DNA from: Bacteroidaceae bacterium
GTDB taxonomy: Bacteria; Bacteroidota; Bacteroidia; Bacteroidales; Bacteroidaceae
Direction of reading: 5' to 3'
DNA: 64,000 bases
NCBI GenBank assembly: GCA_017615125.1
Contig: JAGAAS010000029.1
Span: 62,001 to 126,000, forward strand
The notes under the pieces are model-generated. The model saw only the letters and a list, made by a program, of their open reading frames with translations. It ran no database searches and had not been told where the DNA came from. Positions 26,448 to 36,097 of the stretch are shown here, piece after piece (positions within the stretch are counted from its first letter, which is position 1; every line of letters starts with the position of its first letter). The position numbers were made by a program, and so were the translations under genes.

Positions 26448-27284
26448 ATGAAACCATATCTCTTCCTTACCCTTCTCGGAGCTTCGCTCCTTCTCCTCTC
26501 CTGCGCCGAAAACACCGAAAAATCGGCTCAGCGCTATCTGCAAGCCGCACAGACCTGCTACGATGAAGGCAACTTCAGCGAAGCAAAGAAACAGATCGAC
26601 AGCATCCGCATCCTCTATCCCAAAGCCTTCGAAGCACGTAAGAAGGGAATCGCCCTCATGCAGCAGGTGGAGCTGAGCGAGGCACAACAGACGTTGGAGT
26701 ATGCCGACAGCCTCGCAACGCTTAACAACGCGCGCCTTGAAGAGCTCCTGCCGAAGTTCATCTACGAGAAAGACGCACGCTATCAGGAGATTGGCAACTA
26801 CTTCGCCCCCTCACAGAAGATTCAGGACAACCTCGGGCGCAACTACCTGCGCGCTACCGTCGACGAGAAGGGACACATGCGGCTGACGTCCCTCTATCGC
26901 GGGCCAAGCTACATCCATCATCGCTCCATCCGCGTGAGCGCGGGAGGAACCTTCGCCCAGACGCCCCAGTCGGGCAACCTCTACGAGTCGTCCGACATCA
27001 TGGGGAAGACCGAGCGCAACGATTTCTCACTTGGAGCCGACAGCGGCGTAGTTGCCTACATCGCGCAGCACGCTGGGGAGCCCGTGAAGGTGGAATATCT
27101 CGGTGACAAAAACTATGCCACAACCCTCCTGAAGACAGATACCCGCGCTATCGCTGACGTCTACGAGCTGGCGCTTGCCCTGCAGGCAGCAGCCAACATC
27201 AATGCGATGCAAGACGAAGCCGAGCGAAAGATAGCCTTCATTCAGTCGAGACAGAAGCCCTCCGAAGAAGACGCTGAGGAGTAA
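26448..27284 (+). CDS. Coiled-coil lipoprotein, unknown function
   Basis: The ATG at 26448 gives a 278-residue protein with lipobox ASLLLLSC. Residues about 25-110 are alanine- and glutamate-rich helices with TPR/coiled-coil character (AQRYLQAAQTCYDEGNFSEAKKQIDSIRILYP). The following 130 residues form a beta-rich part (HMRLTSLYRGPSYIHHRSIRVSAGGTFAQT). A final helix ends in an acidic tail. It resembles conserved Bacteroidetes lipoproteins but I cannot name a function. The promoter at 26416 and array B downstream mark it as a single-gene unit. Confidence 0.75.
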   Translation: MKPYLFLTLLGASLLLLSCAENTEKSAQRYLQAAQTCYDEGNFSEAKKQIDSIRILYPKAFEARKKGIALMQQVELSEAQQTLEYADSLATLNNARLEELLPKFIYEKDARYQEIGNYFAPSQKIQDNLGRNYLRATVDEKGHMRLTSLYRGPSYIHHRSIRVSAGGTFAQTPQSGNLYESSDIMGKTERNDFSLGADSGVVAYIAQHAGEPVKVEYLGDKNYATTLLKTDTRAIADVYELALALQAAANINAMQDEAERKIAFIQSRQKPSEEDAEE

Positions 27285-27369
27285 GCCCACACTTGCGGGA
27301 ACTTTTCTCTTCATCACACGAAAAGCATCTTTGCTCCCATCTAAAGCCTTCATGTAAAACGCCGAAACG

Positions 27370-27495
27370 GGCATCTCCAGTTTTTCTTTCTTCATAAAAA
27401 ATTTTCCCTTCTCGAAAAAAATTTTTCCCTTCTTCATACGGCGAGATTCCTTCTCCAAAAATCTTTTTTCTTTCTTCATATCAAAACCGCCCTTC
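27370..27495 (-). repeat. 21-bp modular array B
   Basis: Six consecutive units of exactly 21 bases are read on the minus strand, with boundaries at 27370, 27391, 27412, 27433, 27454 and 27475. All begin GAAGG or GAAAG. The fourth in plus order (27433-27453) is the same 21-mer that occurs in arrays A, D, E and F. The array sits between the lipoprotein gene and the GH43 gene. Confidence 0.9.
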
Positions 27496-27542
27496 TGAAT
27501 ATCTGAGAACCCCTTATACACAACCTAAAAACGACAAGCACC

Positions 27543-28661
27543 ATGAAACAGACATTCCTCGCCATTCTGGCAACATTCGTCCTGCTTCTGCTCGGCTCCT
27601 GCCGCACGAAGCCCGCAGCCAATGAGGCTGACTACGAGAGCCTTAACCCGCTCCCCATCCTTTTCGGCGACCCATTCGTGCTGCTCGCCTCCGACGGGAA
27701 CTACTATATGTACGGCACATCCCTTGCCGACGGATTCGAAGCCTACGTCTCCCCCGACTTGCGGAAGTGGGAGCCTTGCGGGCAGGTTTATCGCGGAGGT
27801 ACCGACGACGACTGGAACGTCGACTGCTTCTGGGCGCCCGAAGTATACGAACGAAACGGGAAATACTACCTTTTCTTCAGCGCCAACAGCAAAGACAACC
27901 CCACGAACGAAGGAGAGAACTTCCAGATTGGCGTTGCTGTAGCCGACAGCCCCAAAGGACCTTTCGTGAACCTGATGAATCGTCCCGTCTTCAAGGCGCC
28001 TTATCCCGTCATCGATGCCAACGTACTGTTTGACAACGACTCAGGACGCACCTATCTCTATTTCTCGCGCTGCTGCTACAAGCATGCTGTTGACAGCGAA
28101 ATAGCCGACAGCATGAAACGCGCAGGAACTTTCGGCGAGATAGAGGAAAGCTGGGTGTACGGTGTGGAAATGGAGCCCGACTTCAGCGGAATCATCGGGG
28201 AGCCCACGCTTCTTCTCGCTCCGCCCTCCACGCTCAACGATACGCAGGCCGAATGGGAAAGCCGCTCGGTAACTGCCCGAGAGGTGAACCGCAGATGGAC
28301 GGAAGGCTCGTTCATCTTCAAGCACGACAATACCTATTATATAATGTACTCCGCCAACAGCTATCAGGGCGCCTACTATGCTGTAGGCTATGCTACATCG
28401 GACAATCCGCTCGGGCCCTTCAAGAAATCCGACTACAATCCTGTTCTTCAGGAGAACGTCTCGAAGGGAGGCTCCGTGATGGGTACGGGACACAACATGA
28501 TGTTCCGTACTGCCGACGGAAAGATGATGACATCCTATCACGGGCGGCTCACATCCAATCCGCAGGAGCGCGTTGTCTTCATCGATCCTATGGAAATCGA
28601 TGCAGAAGGGCACCTTATCATTCACGGGCCTACGCTTCAAACGACAGAAACTCAAGAATAA
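27543..28661 (+). CDS. Glycoside hydrolase family 43-like lipoprotein
   Basis: The 372-residue protein has lipobox VLLLLGSC and a five-bladed propeller pattern typical of GH43. The three acidic catalytic residues can be proposed: Asp43 in FGDPFVL (base), Asp158 in VIDANVLFD (pKa modulator) and Glu254 in WTEGSFIF (acid). FWAPEVYERNGKYYLFFSA is the standard GH43 phrase. Family members cleave arabinose- or xylose-containing glycans, though other activities occur. A strong terminator follows. Confidence 0.87.
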   Translation: MKQTFLAILATFVLLLLGSCRTKPAANEADYESLNPLPILFGDPFVLLASDGNYYMYGTSLADGFEAYVSPDLRKWEPCGQVYRGGTDDDWNVDCFWAPEVYERNGKYYLFFSANSKDNPTNEGENFQIGVAVADSPKGPFVNLMNRPVFKAPYPVIDANVLFDNDSGRTYLYFSRCCYKHAVDSEIADSMKRAGTFGEIEESWVYGVEMEPDFSGIIGEPTLLLAPPSTLNDTQAEWESRSVTAREVNRRWTEGSFIFKHDNTYYIMYSANSYQGAYYAVGYATSDNPLGPFKKSDYNPVLQENVSKGGSVMGTGHNMMFRTADGKMMTSYHGRLTSNPQERVVFIDPMEIDAEGHLIIHGPTLQTTETQE

Positions 28662-28694
28662 GGAACCGTTATCCGAGAAACCGATACAGAAAGC

Positions 28695-28740
28695 GCGTGC
28701 TTGTCAGCCAAGAAGAACTGACAAGCACGCACGCTTTTTC
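28695..28740 (+). terminator. Terminator after the GH43 gene
   Basis: GCGTGCTTGTCAG pairs perfectly with CTGACAAGCACGC around a 10-base loop. ACGC and a run of five T follow. Confidence 0.85.
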
Positions 28741-28789
28741 TGCCGCATAGGAAACGAGAAGCAAACGCTTCCGACGGCAACTCAGAGCA

Positions 28790-30427
28790 CTATCTCACGC
28801 AGGAAGGCAACTGCTTGAAGAAATCATTGCCCTTATCATCCACAAGGATAAAGGCTGGGAAGTCCTCAACAGTAATTTTCCAGATAGCCTCCATACCCAA
28901 TTCGGGATATTCCACGCAGTCGATGCTCTTGATGCTGCTCTGCGAAAGGACGGCAGCCACGCCTCCTATCGTTCCCAGATAGAATCCTCCGTGTTTCTTG
29001 CACGCATCCGTAACCTGCTGCGTGCGGTTTCCCTTCGCAATCATCACGAGAGAAGCGCCGTGCGACTGGAACTCATCGACGTAGGGATCCATTCGGTTTG
29101 CCGTCGTAGGTCCCATAGAGCCGCAGGGATATCCAGCAGGCGTCTTTGCGGGGCCTGCATAGAGAATAGGATGATCCTTGAAATAGTCGGGCAGTTCCTC
29201 TCCCGCATCCAGACGAGCTTTCAGCTTAGCGTGAGCTATGTCGCGCGCCACGATAATGGTTCCCTTGAGATTGACGCGTGTGCTTACGGGATATTTGGTT
29301 AGTTCTGCCCGCACGGCGTCAATTCCCTTGTCGAGATCTATTTCGATGCCCTTTGTGCCTTCTCCCGGCTTGCGGAGCTCTTCGGGAATGAGCTCGGAAG
29401 GATTTTCATCCATCTTCTCGAGCCAGATTCCGTCGCGATTGATCTTTGCCTTGATGTTACGGTCGGCTGAACAGCTGACACCCATACCGATAGGGCACGA
29501 AGCACCGTGTCGAGGAAGGCGGATGACGCGGATATCGTGCGCCAGATACTTTCCTCCGAACTGGGCGCCGAGCCCAATCTTGTATGCTTCCTGAAGCAGC
29601 TTCTTCTCCAGATCTACATCACGGAAGGCGCGCCCTGTCTCGTCGCCTGTGGTAGGAAGGTTGTCGTAGTACTTGATGGAGGCAAGCTTCACGGTGAGGA
29701 GGTTCTTCTCGGCACTCGTACCGCCAATGACGAAGGCGATATGATAAGGAGGGCAGGCAGCGGTGCCAAGATGCTTCATCTCCTCGACAAGGAACGGAAG
29801 CAGCGTGCCTTCGTTCTGAATGGTAGCCTTTGTCATCGGGTAGAAATACGTCTTGTTTGCCGAGCCTCCGCCTTTTGCTACCATCACGAAGCGGTATTCT
29901 GCTCCTTCGACGGCTTCGATATCTATCTGCGCGGGAAGGTTGCAGCGCGTGTTCACTTCGTCGTACATGTTGAGCGGAGCATTCTGCGAATAGCGGAGGT
30001 TGTCGTTGACGAACGTATTGTACACGCCGCGCGAGAGGGCCTCCTCGTCCTCAAAGCCCGTCCAAACCTGCTGGCCCTTTTCTCCGTGAATGATGGCCGT
30101 TCCCGTATCCTGGCAGAAGGGAAGCACTCCCTTGCTTGCCGTATCGGCGTTGCGAAGGAACTGCAGGGCTACATACTTGTCATTTTCCGAAGCTTCCGGA
30201 TCGGAAAGGATTTGAGCCACTTGGAGGTTATGCTCGCGCCGGAGCAGAAATTCCACATCGTGGAACGCTTGCTGGGCAAGAAGGGTAAGAGCCTCTGGCG
30301 CCACCTTCACAATTTCGTGTCCCTCAAATTCACTCACACTCACTCCTTCTTTAGTAAGCAGGCGGTACTCGGTTTCATCCTTTCCCGTCTGAAACATAGG
30401 AGCGTACTTAAACTCTACGTTTGCCAT
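28790..30427 (-). CDS. fumA: Class I (Fe-S) fumarate hydratase
   Basis: The 545-residue enzyme interconverts fumarate and malate. It has the fused alpha/beta layout of class I fumarases: N-terminal domain with [16 protein letters not shown] and cluster cysteines also in GTAACPPYH and [15 protein letters not shown], and a C-terminal domain with [23 protein letters not shown]. The three cysteines ligate a labile 4Fe-4S cluster, which fits an anaerobe. It is a single gene between the GH43 terminator and element E2. Confidence 0.94.
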   Translation of the reverse strand: MANVEFKYAPMFQTGKDETEYRLLTKEGVSVSEFEGHEIVKVAPEALTLLAQQAFHDVEFLLRREHNLQVAQILSDPEASENDKYVALQFLRNADTASKGVLPFCQDTGTAIIHGEKGQQVWTGFEDEEALSRGVYNTFVNDNLRYSQNAPLNMYDEVNTRCNLPAQIDIEAVEGAEYRFVMVAKGGGSANKTYFYPMTKATIQNEGTLLPFLVEEMKHLGTAACPPYHIAFVIGGTSAEKNLLTVKLASIKYYDNLPTTGDETGRAFRDVDLEKKLLQEAYKIGLGAQFGGKYLAHDIRVIRLPRHGASCPIGMGVSCSADRNIKAKINRDGIWLEKMDENPSELIPEELRKPGEGTKGIEIDLDKGIDAVRAELTKYPVSTRVNLKGTIIVARDIAHAKLKARLDAGEELPDYFKDHPILYAGPAKTPAGYPCGSMGPTTANRMDPYVDEFQSHGASLVMIAKGNRTQQVTDACKKHGGFYLGTIGGVAAVLSQSSIKSIDCVEYPELGMEAIWKITVEDFPAFILVDDKGNDFFKQLPSCVR

Positions 30428-30532
30428 ACTTGTTTTTTTATAACTGTTAATTTTATGTATGAAGATTCTGTCCTTGTTTCCTTAGCCTGTTGTACGTGAT
30501 TTGCCACAAAGAGAATAGCGAATTCCTGACCT

Positions 30533-30629
30533 GTGGGTTTTTTCTTTGACTTCCTGGGTTGCTCAACGCGTTGAGCAAGGTTACCCAACGCGTTGTGCAA
30601 CGTTACCCAACGCGTTGAGCAACCCCCCT
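30533..30629 (-). repeat. Triple-palindrome element E2 (CAACGCGTTG x3, 22-bp period)
   Basis: CAACGCGTTG occurs at 30564, 30586 and 30608 (22 and 22 bp). Read on the minus strand, arms GGGTTGCT and AGCAACCC are perfectly complementary and extend the outer palindromes to an 18-bp inverted repeat. The tail GAAGTCAAAGAAAAAA follows. It lies downstream of hflX and upstream of the fumarase gene. Confidence 0.9.
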
Positions 30630-30748
30630 TGAAAAACCAGGCAATCCGGAAGTCTCTGCTGGTAACGCGTTTGCTTCGCTTTGCGCCAAATAGCAGATGG
30701 TTTTCATTCTTTTGTATTACTCATATTGCAACAGTTGTTCTCAAATAA

Positions 30749-32017
30749 TCACTCCGTCTCTTCGTTCTCGTCGTATGTCTGATAGAGGAAGTCGTTGTAG
30801 GGATACTTCTGCACGTGAAGTTCGCGCACCTTCTTGTAGAGGACTTCGCGAAGCCCGTCGATGTTCTGCTTCTTGACGGCAGATATGAACAGGCAGTTGT
30901 CGTTCATCCTCGCCATCCAGGTTTGTTCCAGTTCCTCCAGCGTGATGTTCTCCTTGGTGCGGGGCGTCAGGTCGTCGGCATCCTTTGGAACGAAGGAATA
31001 GGCGTCTATCTTGTTGAAGACGATGAACATAGGCTTCTCGGCGCAATCCAAGTCGGCCAACGTCTTCTCCACAACACGTATCTGTTCCTCAAAGTCGGGA
31101 TGCGAGATGTCAACCACATGTACCAGCAGGTCTGCTTCGCGTACCTCGTCGAGCGTGCTCTTGAACGAGTCGATAAGGTCTGTCGGCAGCTTGCGGATGA
31201 AGCCAACCGTATCGGAAAGCAAGAAGGGGAGGTTGGAGATGATAACCTTGCGCACCGTAGTGTCAAGCGTGGCAAACAGCTTGTTTTCAGCAAACACTTC
31301 GCTCTTTGCCAGCAGGTTCATAAGTGTTGACTTCCCCACGTTCGTATAGCCCACGAGGGCAACGCGGATAAGGCGCCCGCGATTTTTCCTCTGCGTGGAC
31401 TTCTGACGGTCGATGTCTGCCAGCTGGCGCTTGAGCAACGACATGCGGTTGAGAATGATACGACGGTCCATCTCAAGCTGCGTCTCGCCAGGTCCTCTCA
31501 AGCCTACCGAGCCCTTTCCTCCTCCGGCGCCGGAGCCTCCTCCCTGTCGCTCAAGGTGTGTCCACAGGCGCTGCAGACGGGGTAGCATATAGCGGTACTG
31601 CGCCAACTCGACCTGCGTCTTTGCGCTTGCCGTCTGGGCACGCATCGCGAAGATGTCAAGTATCAGGGAAGTCCTGTCGAGAATCTTCACCTGCAGCACC
31701 TGCTCAATGCTTCGGAGCTGCTTTGCCGAGAGCTCATCGTCGAAGATAACCATTCCAACAGGCTCCTCTCCGTCGTCGATGCGCTTCTGAAGGTAATCCT
31801 TTATCTCCTGAAGCTTCCCCTTTCCCAGATAAGTGACGGAATTGGGCCCGTCAACCTTCTGCACGAAGCGACGAACGGCTACGGCTCCCGCTGTATCTGC
31901 AAGAAAAGCTAACTCATCGAGATACTCCTTTGTCTTTTGCTCATTCTGCTGGGGCGTGATAAGTCCTACCAACACCGCCAACTCTGTCTGGGCTTCTGAA
32001 ATTACAAACTCTTTCAA
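30749..32017 (-). CDS. hflX: GTPase HflX
   Basis: The 422-residue protein rescues or splits stalled ribosomes in other bacteria. It has the HflX N-terminal domain (YLGKGKLQEIKDYL, ILDRTSLILDIFAMRAQTASAKTQVELAQ), a glycine-rich linker GGGSGAGGGKG, and a G domain with G1 VGYTNVGKST, G3 DTVGFI and G4 NKID. The most natural start, MKEFVISEAQTE, uses TTG at 32017. A stop lies two codons upstream in frame. It follows the M60 gene by 53 bp. Confidence 0.92.
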   Translation of the reverse strand: MKEFVISEAQTELAVLVGLITPQQNEQKTKEYLDELAFLADTAGAVAVRRFVQKVDGPNSVTYLGKGKLQEIKDYLQKRIDDGEEPVGMVIFDDELSAKQLRSIEQVLQVKILDRTSLILDIFAMRAQTASAKTQVELAQYRYMLPRLQRLWTHLERQGGGSGAGGGKGSVGLRGPGETQLEMDRRIILNRMSLLKRQLADIDRQKSTQRKNRGRLIRVALVGYTNVGKSTLMNLLAKSEVFAENKLFATLDTTVRKVIISNLPFLLSDTVGFIRKLPTDLIDSFKSTLDEVREADLLVHVVDISHPDFEEQIRVVEKTLADLDCAEKPMFIVFNKIDAYSFVPKDADDLTPRTKENITLEELEQTWMARMNDNCLFISAVKKQNIDGLREVLYKKVRELHVQKYPYNDFLYQTYDENEETE

Positions 32018-32070
32018 TATCTATAGAATCTATCGTGTGCCAGCTGCCGACGAACGGCAGATTGACTCTG

Positions 32071-35000
32071 TTAACGTATAAGCACTTTGCGTCCGTGCCA
32101 AATGTAAATCCCGGAAGAAGGATGAACTACAACACGACCGAATAAATCATACATTTTCTCATCCGCAGGCTCCGAAACGGTTCCTTCATCTTCTATCGGG
32201 ATGATACCGGAAACGGGAAACTCTCCTATCTTTACCAATCGCCAAGGGGAAGGAGTCGTCCGGAACTGAGCATATCCGTTTGTCGTCGTCTGGATTGTCC
32301 ATACGCCCTCGTCGGTAGTGAAATTGATGCCCAGGGAATCTTCCGAGACGGAAACCTTGAAGGATACGGGATCCAGATCTCCCTCCAGGTTGAGGTACTT
32401 GCTGGAGTTCACGCTCGTTGCAACATTTGCGAAATGATTGAAGACATACACTTCGCTCTCCCCTAAGCCCTTCTTGAAATAGAACCAGTAATGACTGTCG
32501 TCGATATCGTCCAAAGGCGAGGTCTTTATGTTTCCCTGATAGCGGCTGTTTCCCTTGTAGACGCTCGTTCCATCATCGAAGAAGCAGTAGCCTCCCGTAG
32601 AAATGTTTTGGATATAATAGAACACAAAAGTCTCTTCATCGGATAGCAAAGGCAAGGATTGCTTCTTGCTGTAGCCTGCGCTGACTACCTCGAGAAGTGT
32701 TTCCAACTCCGCGGCGCAGTTATCTATCAGGAAAGGCAAAGAATCACGAACAGCCTCCAAAGCTTGATATGCTTTCACGAGCTTCTGCACATTCTCTGCA
32801 AAACCTTCTCCTTTCACTACGATATCGCCACAAAGCGTCAGAGGCTCATAAGTGGCAACTACATCCTCCAGCACATAGGATGCTTTGCGCAGCAACTGAT
32901 CTGCGTATTTGCCGACAGCTTCCGTATGATTGTCGACGACAGATTTCAGCTGCCACAACGAGGCTGCCTGCGTACCGCTTCCCACTACTTCCTTGCTGCT
33001 GTTGTAACCCAGATAAACCGAAGTCTTTTCTTCCTTCAGGCTATACTTGCCCACAGCATATTCTTCCAACGTGAAAACAAGCGCATCCGCCTGCTTTGAC
33101 GAGCCAGCCTTCGCCCTTTTCCCCTTCTCGCAGGAGGTAATATATAGGTCCTCCTCGGGATTATAGATGTAGTATTGCTGAGGGTTGGACGTACCCGCAG
33201 GAACAAACTGCCACAGCTTGGAAGGCAAGGTTGACGGATCGGTTGTATTTGCCTTGAGCCCGCTTGAGAGATAGTTGGCGCTATATTTGGGATAATCGCA
33301 CAAATAAAGAGCATACAGATTTTCTTCGTGAAGTTTCACTCTCGCATCCTTCTTTTCTACCAGCTCTGCAACCGCATCGTCAACGATTAAAGACCATTCG
33401 CCGTAGCCATAAACGCTCTGATCCTTATTACTTTTTGCCAAAGAGGCTTGATCGTAGATCTCCTGCAAGTCCTGCAAATAATAGCCGATAAACCATCCTA
33501 CAACGCTTGACGATTCGTCAGACATATCCAGATAGGACTTTGCGACAGCAAGCGATGCCGTAAGGGCTTCCAACTGTTCCTCCTCAGTACCGGCAATAGC
33601 GCTTGAGGGAATATCGAAATCGTTGTTTCCCAGAGGAGCAGCAGCAACAATGCGCACTTTCTTCCCCGTCAGCGAAGCAGGAAGGGAGAACTTGTACGAA
33701 TTGCTGATAGCGACCAGCTTCCCTTCTAAGTCATACACCTTGAATCCGACTGCGCCGGAAGCGTTTTCGTGGTTAATGACGATATTCAGTCCCTTCTGCG
33801 TATAGGTATATCCTTGAGGCACAACGTCATCATTATAATCGAGGTACTGTCCCACATCGCCCATGCTTCCAAAAGGCCACTCGCTGTCGTAATTGACACG
33901 ATTGACGGAAGGATCTCCAAACGGAGCACGCCCTTTTGCCGGATAAATTCGGTCTTCCACAAAGACGAGATTGCCGAGTTTCTTCTCAAACTTCTGCATC
34001 TTCTCCTTGTACTGCTGAGAAACCTTTTCCGTCAGATATACATTCGAGTTGGAATAGTCCGAAACGAAGAACCCATCCAGCGGGTTGAAGAAGCCGTAGC
34101 ATTCAAAAAACTCCGACAAATCGGCATTTGCTATCTCGCAACACTTCAGCGCGAATTTCAGCCAGCTGTCCTGCCCGTAGACGACGCTGCTTCCGTGCGC
34201 CGTAAGCCTATCGGCACGCAGGGCGCGGAAAAGCTTCGGCAGGAACTCCTTGTCGTGTCCCTGCTCATAGAAGTAAAGGTACAGCTGATAGTACATTCGC
34301 GTCTGCTGCCAGATGTCGCGCTCGAACCACGTTTTCCCAAAGTCCACACAAACGCCCTTTTTCACGCCTACACCGCGCGACGTCGCCCTTCCCGCCGAAT
34401 AAACGCAGATGTTCGAGAACATATTGTTGGAAACCTCCGTCCCTCCCGGAAAGGTGATAAGGTTTTGGTTGTTGTGCCCTATCTCGTGCGCAGGGCCCCA
34501 CCAGCCTCCTCGTCCGTCCGAGAAGTTCTTATAATAAAGGATGCTTCCCAAAGTACTCTCGTTGTAGGCAGTACCGTTGCCGTAGGCAAACATATAGTTA
34601 TAATCCACGCTGACGCAGGTAAGATAGAAATCGTGCTTGGCGGGGATGTAATCGTCCATTCCCATCTGACGACATTCCCACACCTGTATGCTGTCCCAAA
34701 CTCCAATGGATTCTACAATATGATCGGGGACGTATTTTCTGACAAGACTGCTGTTCATATGCCACAGGACGTGCTCTCCGCTGACGTCGATAGCAAATGC
34801 GCTGAACATACCCTTCGTTTTCAGCATGTCCTCCCAGTCTTCGTTCGTGTGCTTTCGCGAATCGAAATATCCGTTCAGCGTTCCTCCCTGAATGTTGACG
34901 TGCAACGTGGGCCAGTCGGCAAGCACCTTTGTCCCGTTGACTGTCGTGTTTGCAATATAATAAAGGAAGAGAAGTCCGTTGTCGCGGGCGACAGGGACGA

Positions 35001-35946
35001 TATTCAAACCCTTTTTCAACGTCTTCGAGGCAGTAGAGAAATCGCCTGCGCCGTAAACGACGCGTGCCTCAACGGTTGCATCCGAGGGAATATCCTCAGC
35101 GATAAAGATATAGAGCAAGTCCAGATTGTCGGCGCGGATGCCTGTAGGATTCCACAAGACTCCTTGAGCTCCGTGTCCCATCTGATTAGCCCAGTAGCTG
35201 GGATTGCCGTTTGGGCGGTATTCGCTTATGCGGAACGGTTTTTCCCATTTGTTGTCCCACGTATCCGTCGCCAGCTTGCACATATAGTTGACAAGCACCT
35301 CGGGGATATCGTTCACCTCCGCCCGAATCTGCTCGGCGCTCATAGAGGCATAAGGAGCCTTGAGAACTGTGCACTCGATATCCTCGAAATACTTCTTGAG
35401 CGCGGCAGAATAGGCCGACGTATTGTTTACAGCTTGCTCCATCTCATCGTAGCGAGCCTTCACATCTGCCAGTTTAGCCTCGTCAACTGTTACTGGAACA
35501 ACTGTCCAGGCGCTTCTGTCGTTGTCCGTTCCGTTATAAGCACTCCACGTGACGAGATTCTGCGTCCCCCCTTGACTATTCCAGTAGCCACTGCTGCCTT
35601 TAATGATGTCCAGATAGTTTGAGTTGACTTTGTTCTTCTGTACAGTAAACGAGCCGCTGGATGCTCCCGTGTAGAACTGCCCGCTGGAATTCGGATTGAT
35701 GTATTTTCCTGTCAGCAGGTTCTGGAAGCTGTACATATTGCCTCCTTCGTTCTTCAGTATCCACAGTTGGTTATAGCTCTCGTCGCCGTCGTACGATTTA
35801 AGGTAGCATGCTCCGTTGAGCACATCTTCTGTAACGACAAGCCCGTTGCCCACGCAATTCACTCGATAAATTCCATCCTCGACGACTCCCGCTACCAGCC
35901 AGAAGGTCTGCAGGGCAAGGATTAGTGTCAGGCAAATTTTCTTCAT
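32071..35946 (-). CDS. M60-like (enhancin/mucinase) metallopeptidase with carbohydrate-binding and C-terminal sorting regions
   Basis: The 1291-residue protein has a signal peptide (MKKICLTLILALQTFWLVAG). It begins with a ricin-like/beta-trefoil carbohydrate-binding type module (residues about 20-150: GIYRVNCVGNGLVV, YNQLWILKNEGGNMYSFQNLLTGKYI). The M60-like catalytic domain follows, with HEIGHN zinc site H487-E488-H491. Further trefoil-like stretches lie near residues 900-1000 and 1130-1240. The C-terminus MYDLFGRVVVHPSSGIYIWHGRKVLIR resembles a short Por/T9SS-type sorting signal. M60-like peptidases cleave mucin-type O-glycoproteins. The adjacent fucosidase supports host-mucin degradation (inference). 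Confidence 0.9.
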   Translation of the reverse strand: MKKICLTLILALQTFWLVAGVVEDGIYRVNCVGNGLVVTEDVLNGACYLKSYDGDESYNQLWILKNEGGNMYSFQNLLTGKYINPNSSGQFYTGASSGSFTVQKNKVNSNYLDIIKGSSGYWNSQGGTQNLVTWSAYNGTDNDRSAWTVVPVTVDEAKLADVKARYDEMEQAVNNTSAYSAALKKYFEDIECTVLKAPYASMSAEQIRAEVNDIPEVLVNYMCKLATDTWDNKWEKPFRISEYRPNGNPSYWANQMGHGAQGVLWNPTGIRADNLDLLYIFIAEDIPSDATVEARVVYGAGDFSTASKTLKKGLNIVPVARDNGLLFLYYIANTTVNGTKVLADWPTLHVNIQGGTLNGYFDSRKHTNEDWEDMLKTKGMFSAFAIDVSGEHVLWHMNSSLVRKYVPDHIVESIGVWDSIQVWECRQMGMDDYIPAKHDFYLTCVSVDYNYMFAYGNGTAYNESTLGSILYYKNFSDGRGGWWGPAHEIGHNNQNLITFPGGTEVSNNMFSNICVYSAGRATSRGVGVKKGVCVDFGKTWFERDIWQQTRMYYQLYLYFYEQGHDKEFLPKLFRALRADRLTAHGSSVVYGQDSWLKFALKCCEIANADLSEFFECYGFFNPLDGFFVSDYSNSNVYLTEKVSQQYKEKMQKFEKKLGNLVFVEDRIYPAKGRAPFGDPSVNRVNYDSEWPFGSMGDVGQYLDYNDDVVPQGYTYTQKGLNIVINHENASGAVGFKVYDLEGKLVAISNSYKFSLPASLTGKKVRIVAAAPLGNNDFDIPSSAIAGTEEEQLEALTASLAVAKSYLDMSDESSSVVGWFIGYYLQDLQEIYDQASLAKSNKDQSVYGYGEWSLIVDDAVAELVEKKDARVKLHEENLYALYLCDYPKYSANYLSSGLKANTTDPSTLPSKLWQFVPAGTSNPQQYYIYNPEEDLYITSCEKGKRAKAGSSKQADALVFTLEEYAVGKYSLKEEKTSVYLGYNSSKEVVGSGTQAASLWQLKSVVDNHTEAVGKYADQLLRKASYVLEDVVATYEPLTLCGDIVVKGEGFAENVQKLVKAYQALEAVRDSLPFLIDNCAAELETLLEVVSAGYSKKQSLPLLSDEETFVFYYIQNISTGGYCFFDDGTSVYKGNSRYQGNIKTSPLDDIDDSHYWFYFKKGLGESEVYVFNHFANVATSVNSSKYLNLEGDLDPVSFKVSVSEDSLGINFTTDEGVWTIQTTTNGYAQFRTTPSPWRLVKIGEFPVSGIIPIEDEGTVSEPADEKMYDLFGRVVVHPSSGIYIWHGRKVLIR

Positions 35947-35983
35947 AGGACTATTTTTGCAAATGTTATTCTTCGTTTTTCTA

Positions 35984-36088
35984 TTCTCTCGCAGTTATGT
36001 CTTCTTCGCGTAATTTTTTTCTTTCTTCTCCCGGAATTATTCTTTCTTCATCTCGCCGGCTTCTTTCTTCATTTTTCTTTTTCCCTTC
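35984..36088 (-). repeat. 21-bp modular array C
   Basis: Five units of exactly 21 bases on the minus strand start (in plus order) at 35984, 36005, 36026, 36047 and 36068. All begin GAAAGAA, GAAGGG or GAAGAC. The core GCCGGCGAGATG recurs in array F. It fills the space between the GH95 stop and the M60 start. Confidence 0.9.
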
Positions 36089-36097
36089 TTCTCACGC

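Noticed and set aside
27027..27521. 164-codon minus-strand frame over array B
   Set aside because: It is antisense to the lipoprotein gene's 3' end and continues through the repeat array. The heptads are interesting but not evidence of a gene.
33769..35622. 617-codon open frame on the plus strand
   Set aside because: It is antisense to the M60 peptidase gene, which has clear motifs. It has no promoter or homology-like pattern.
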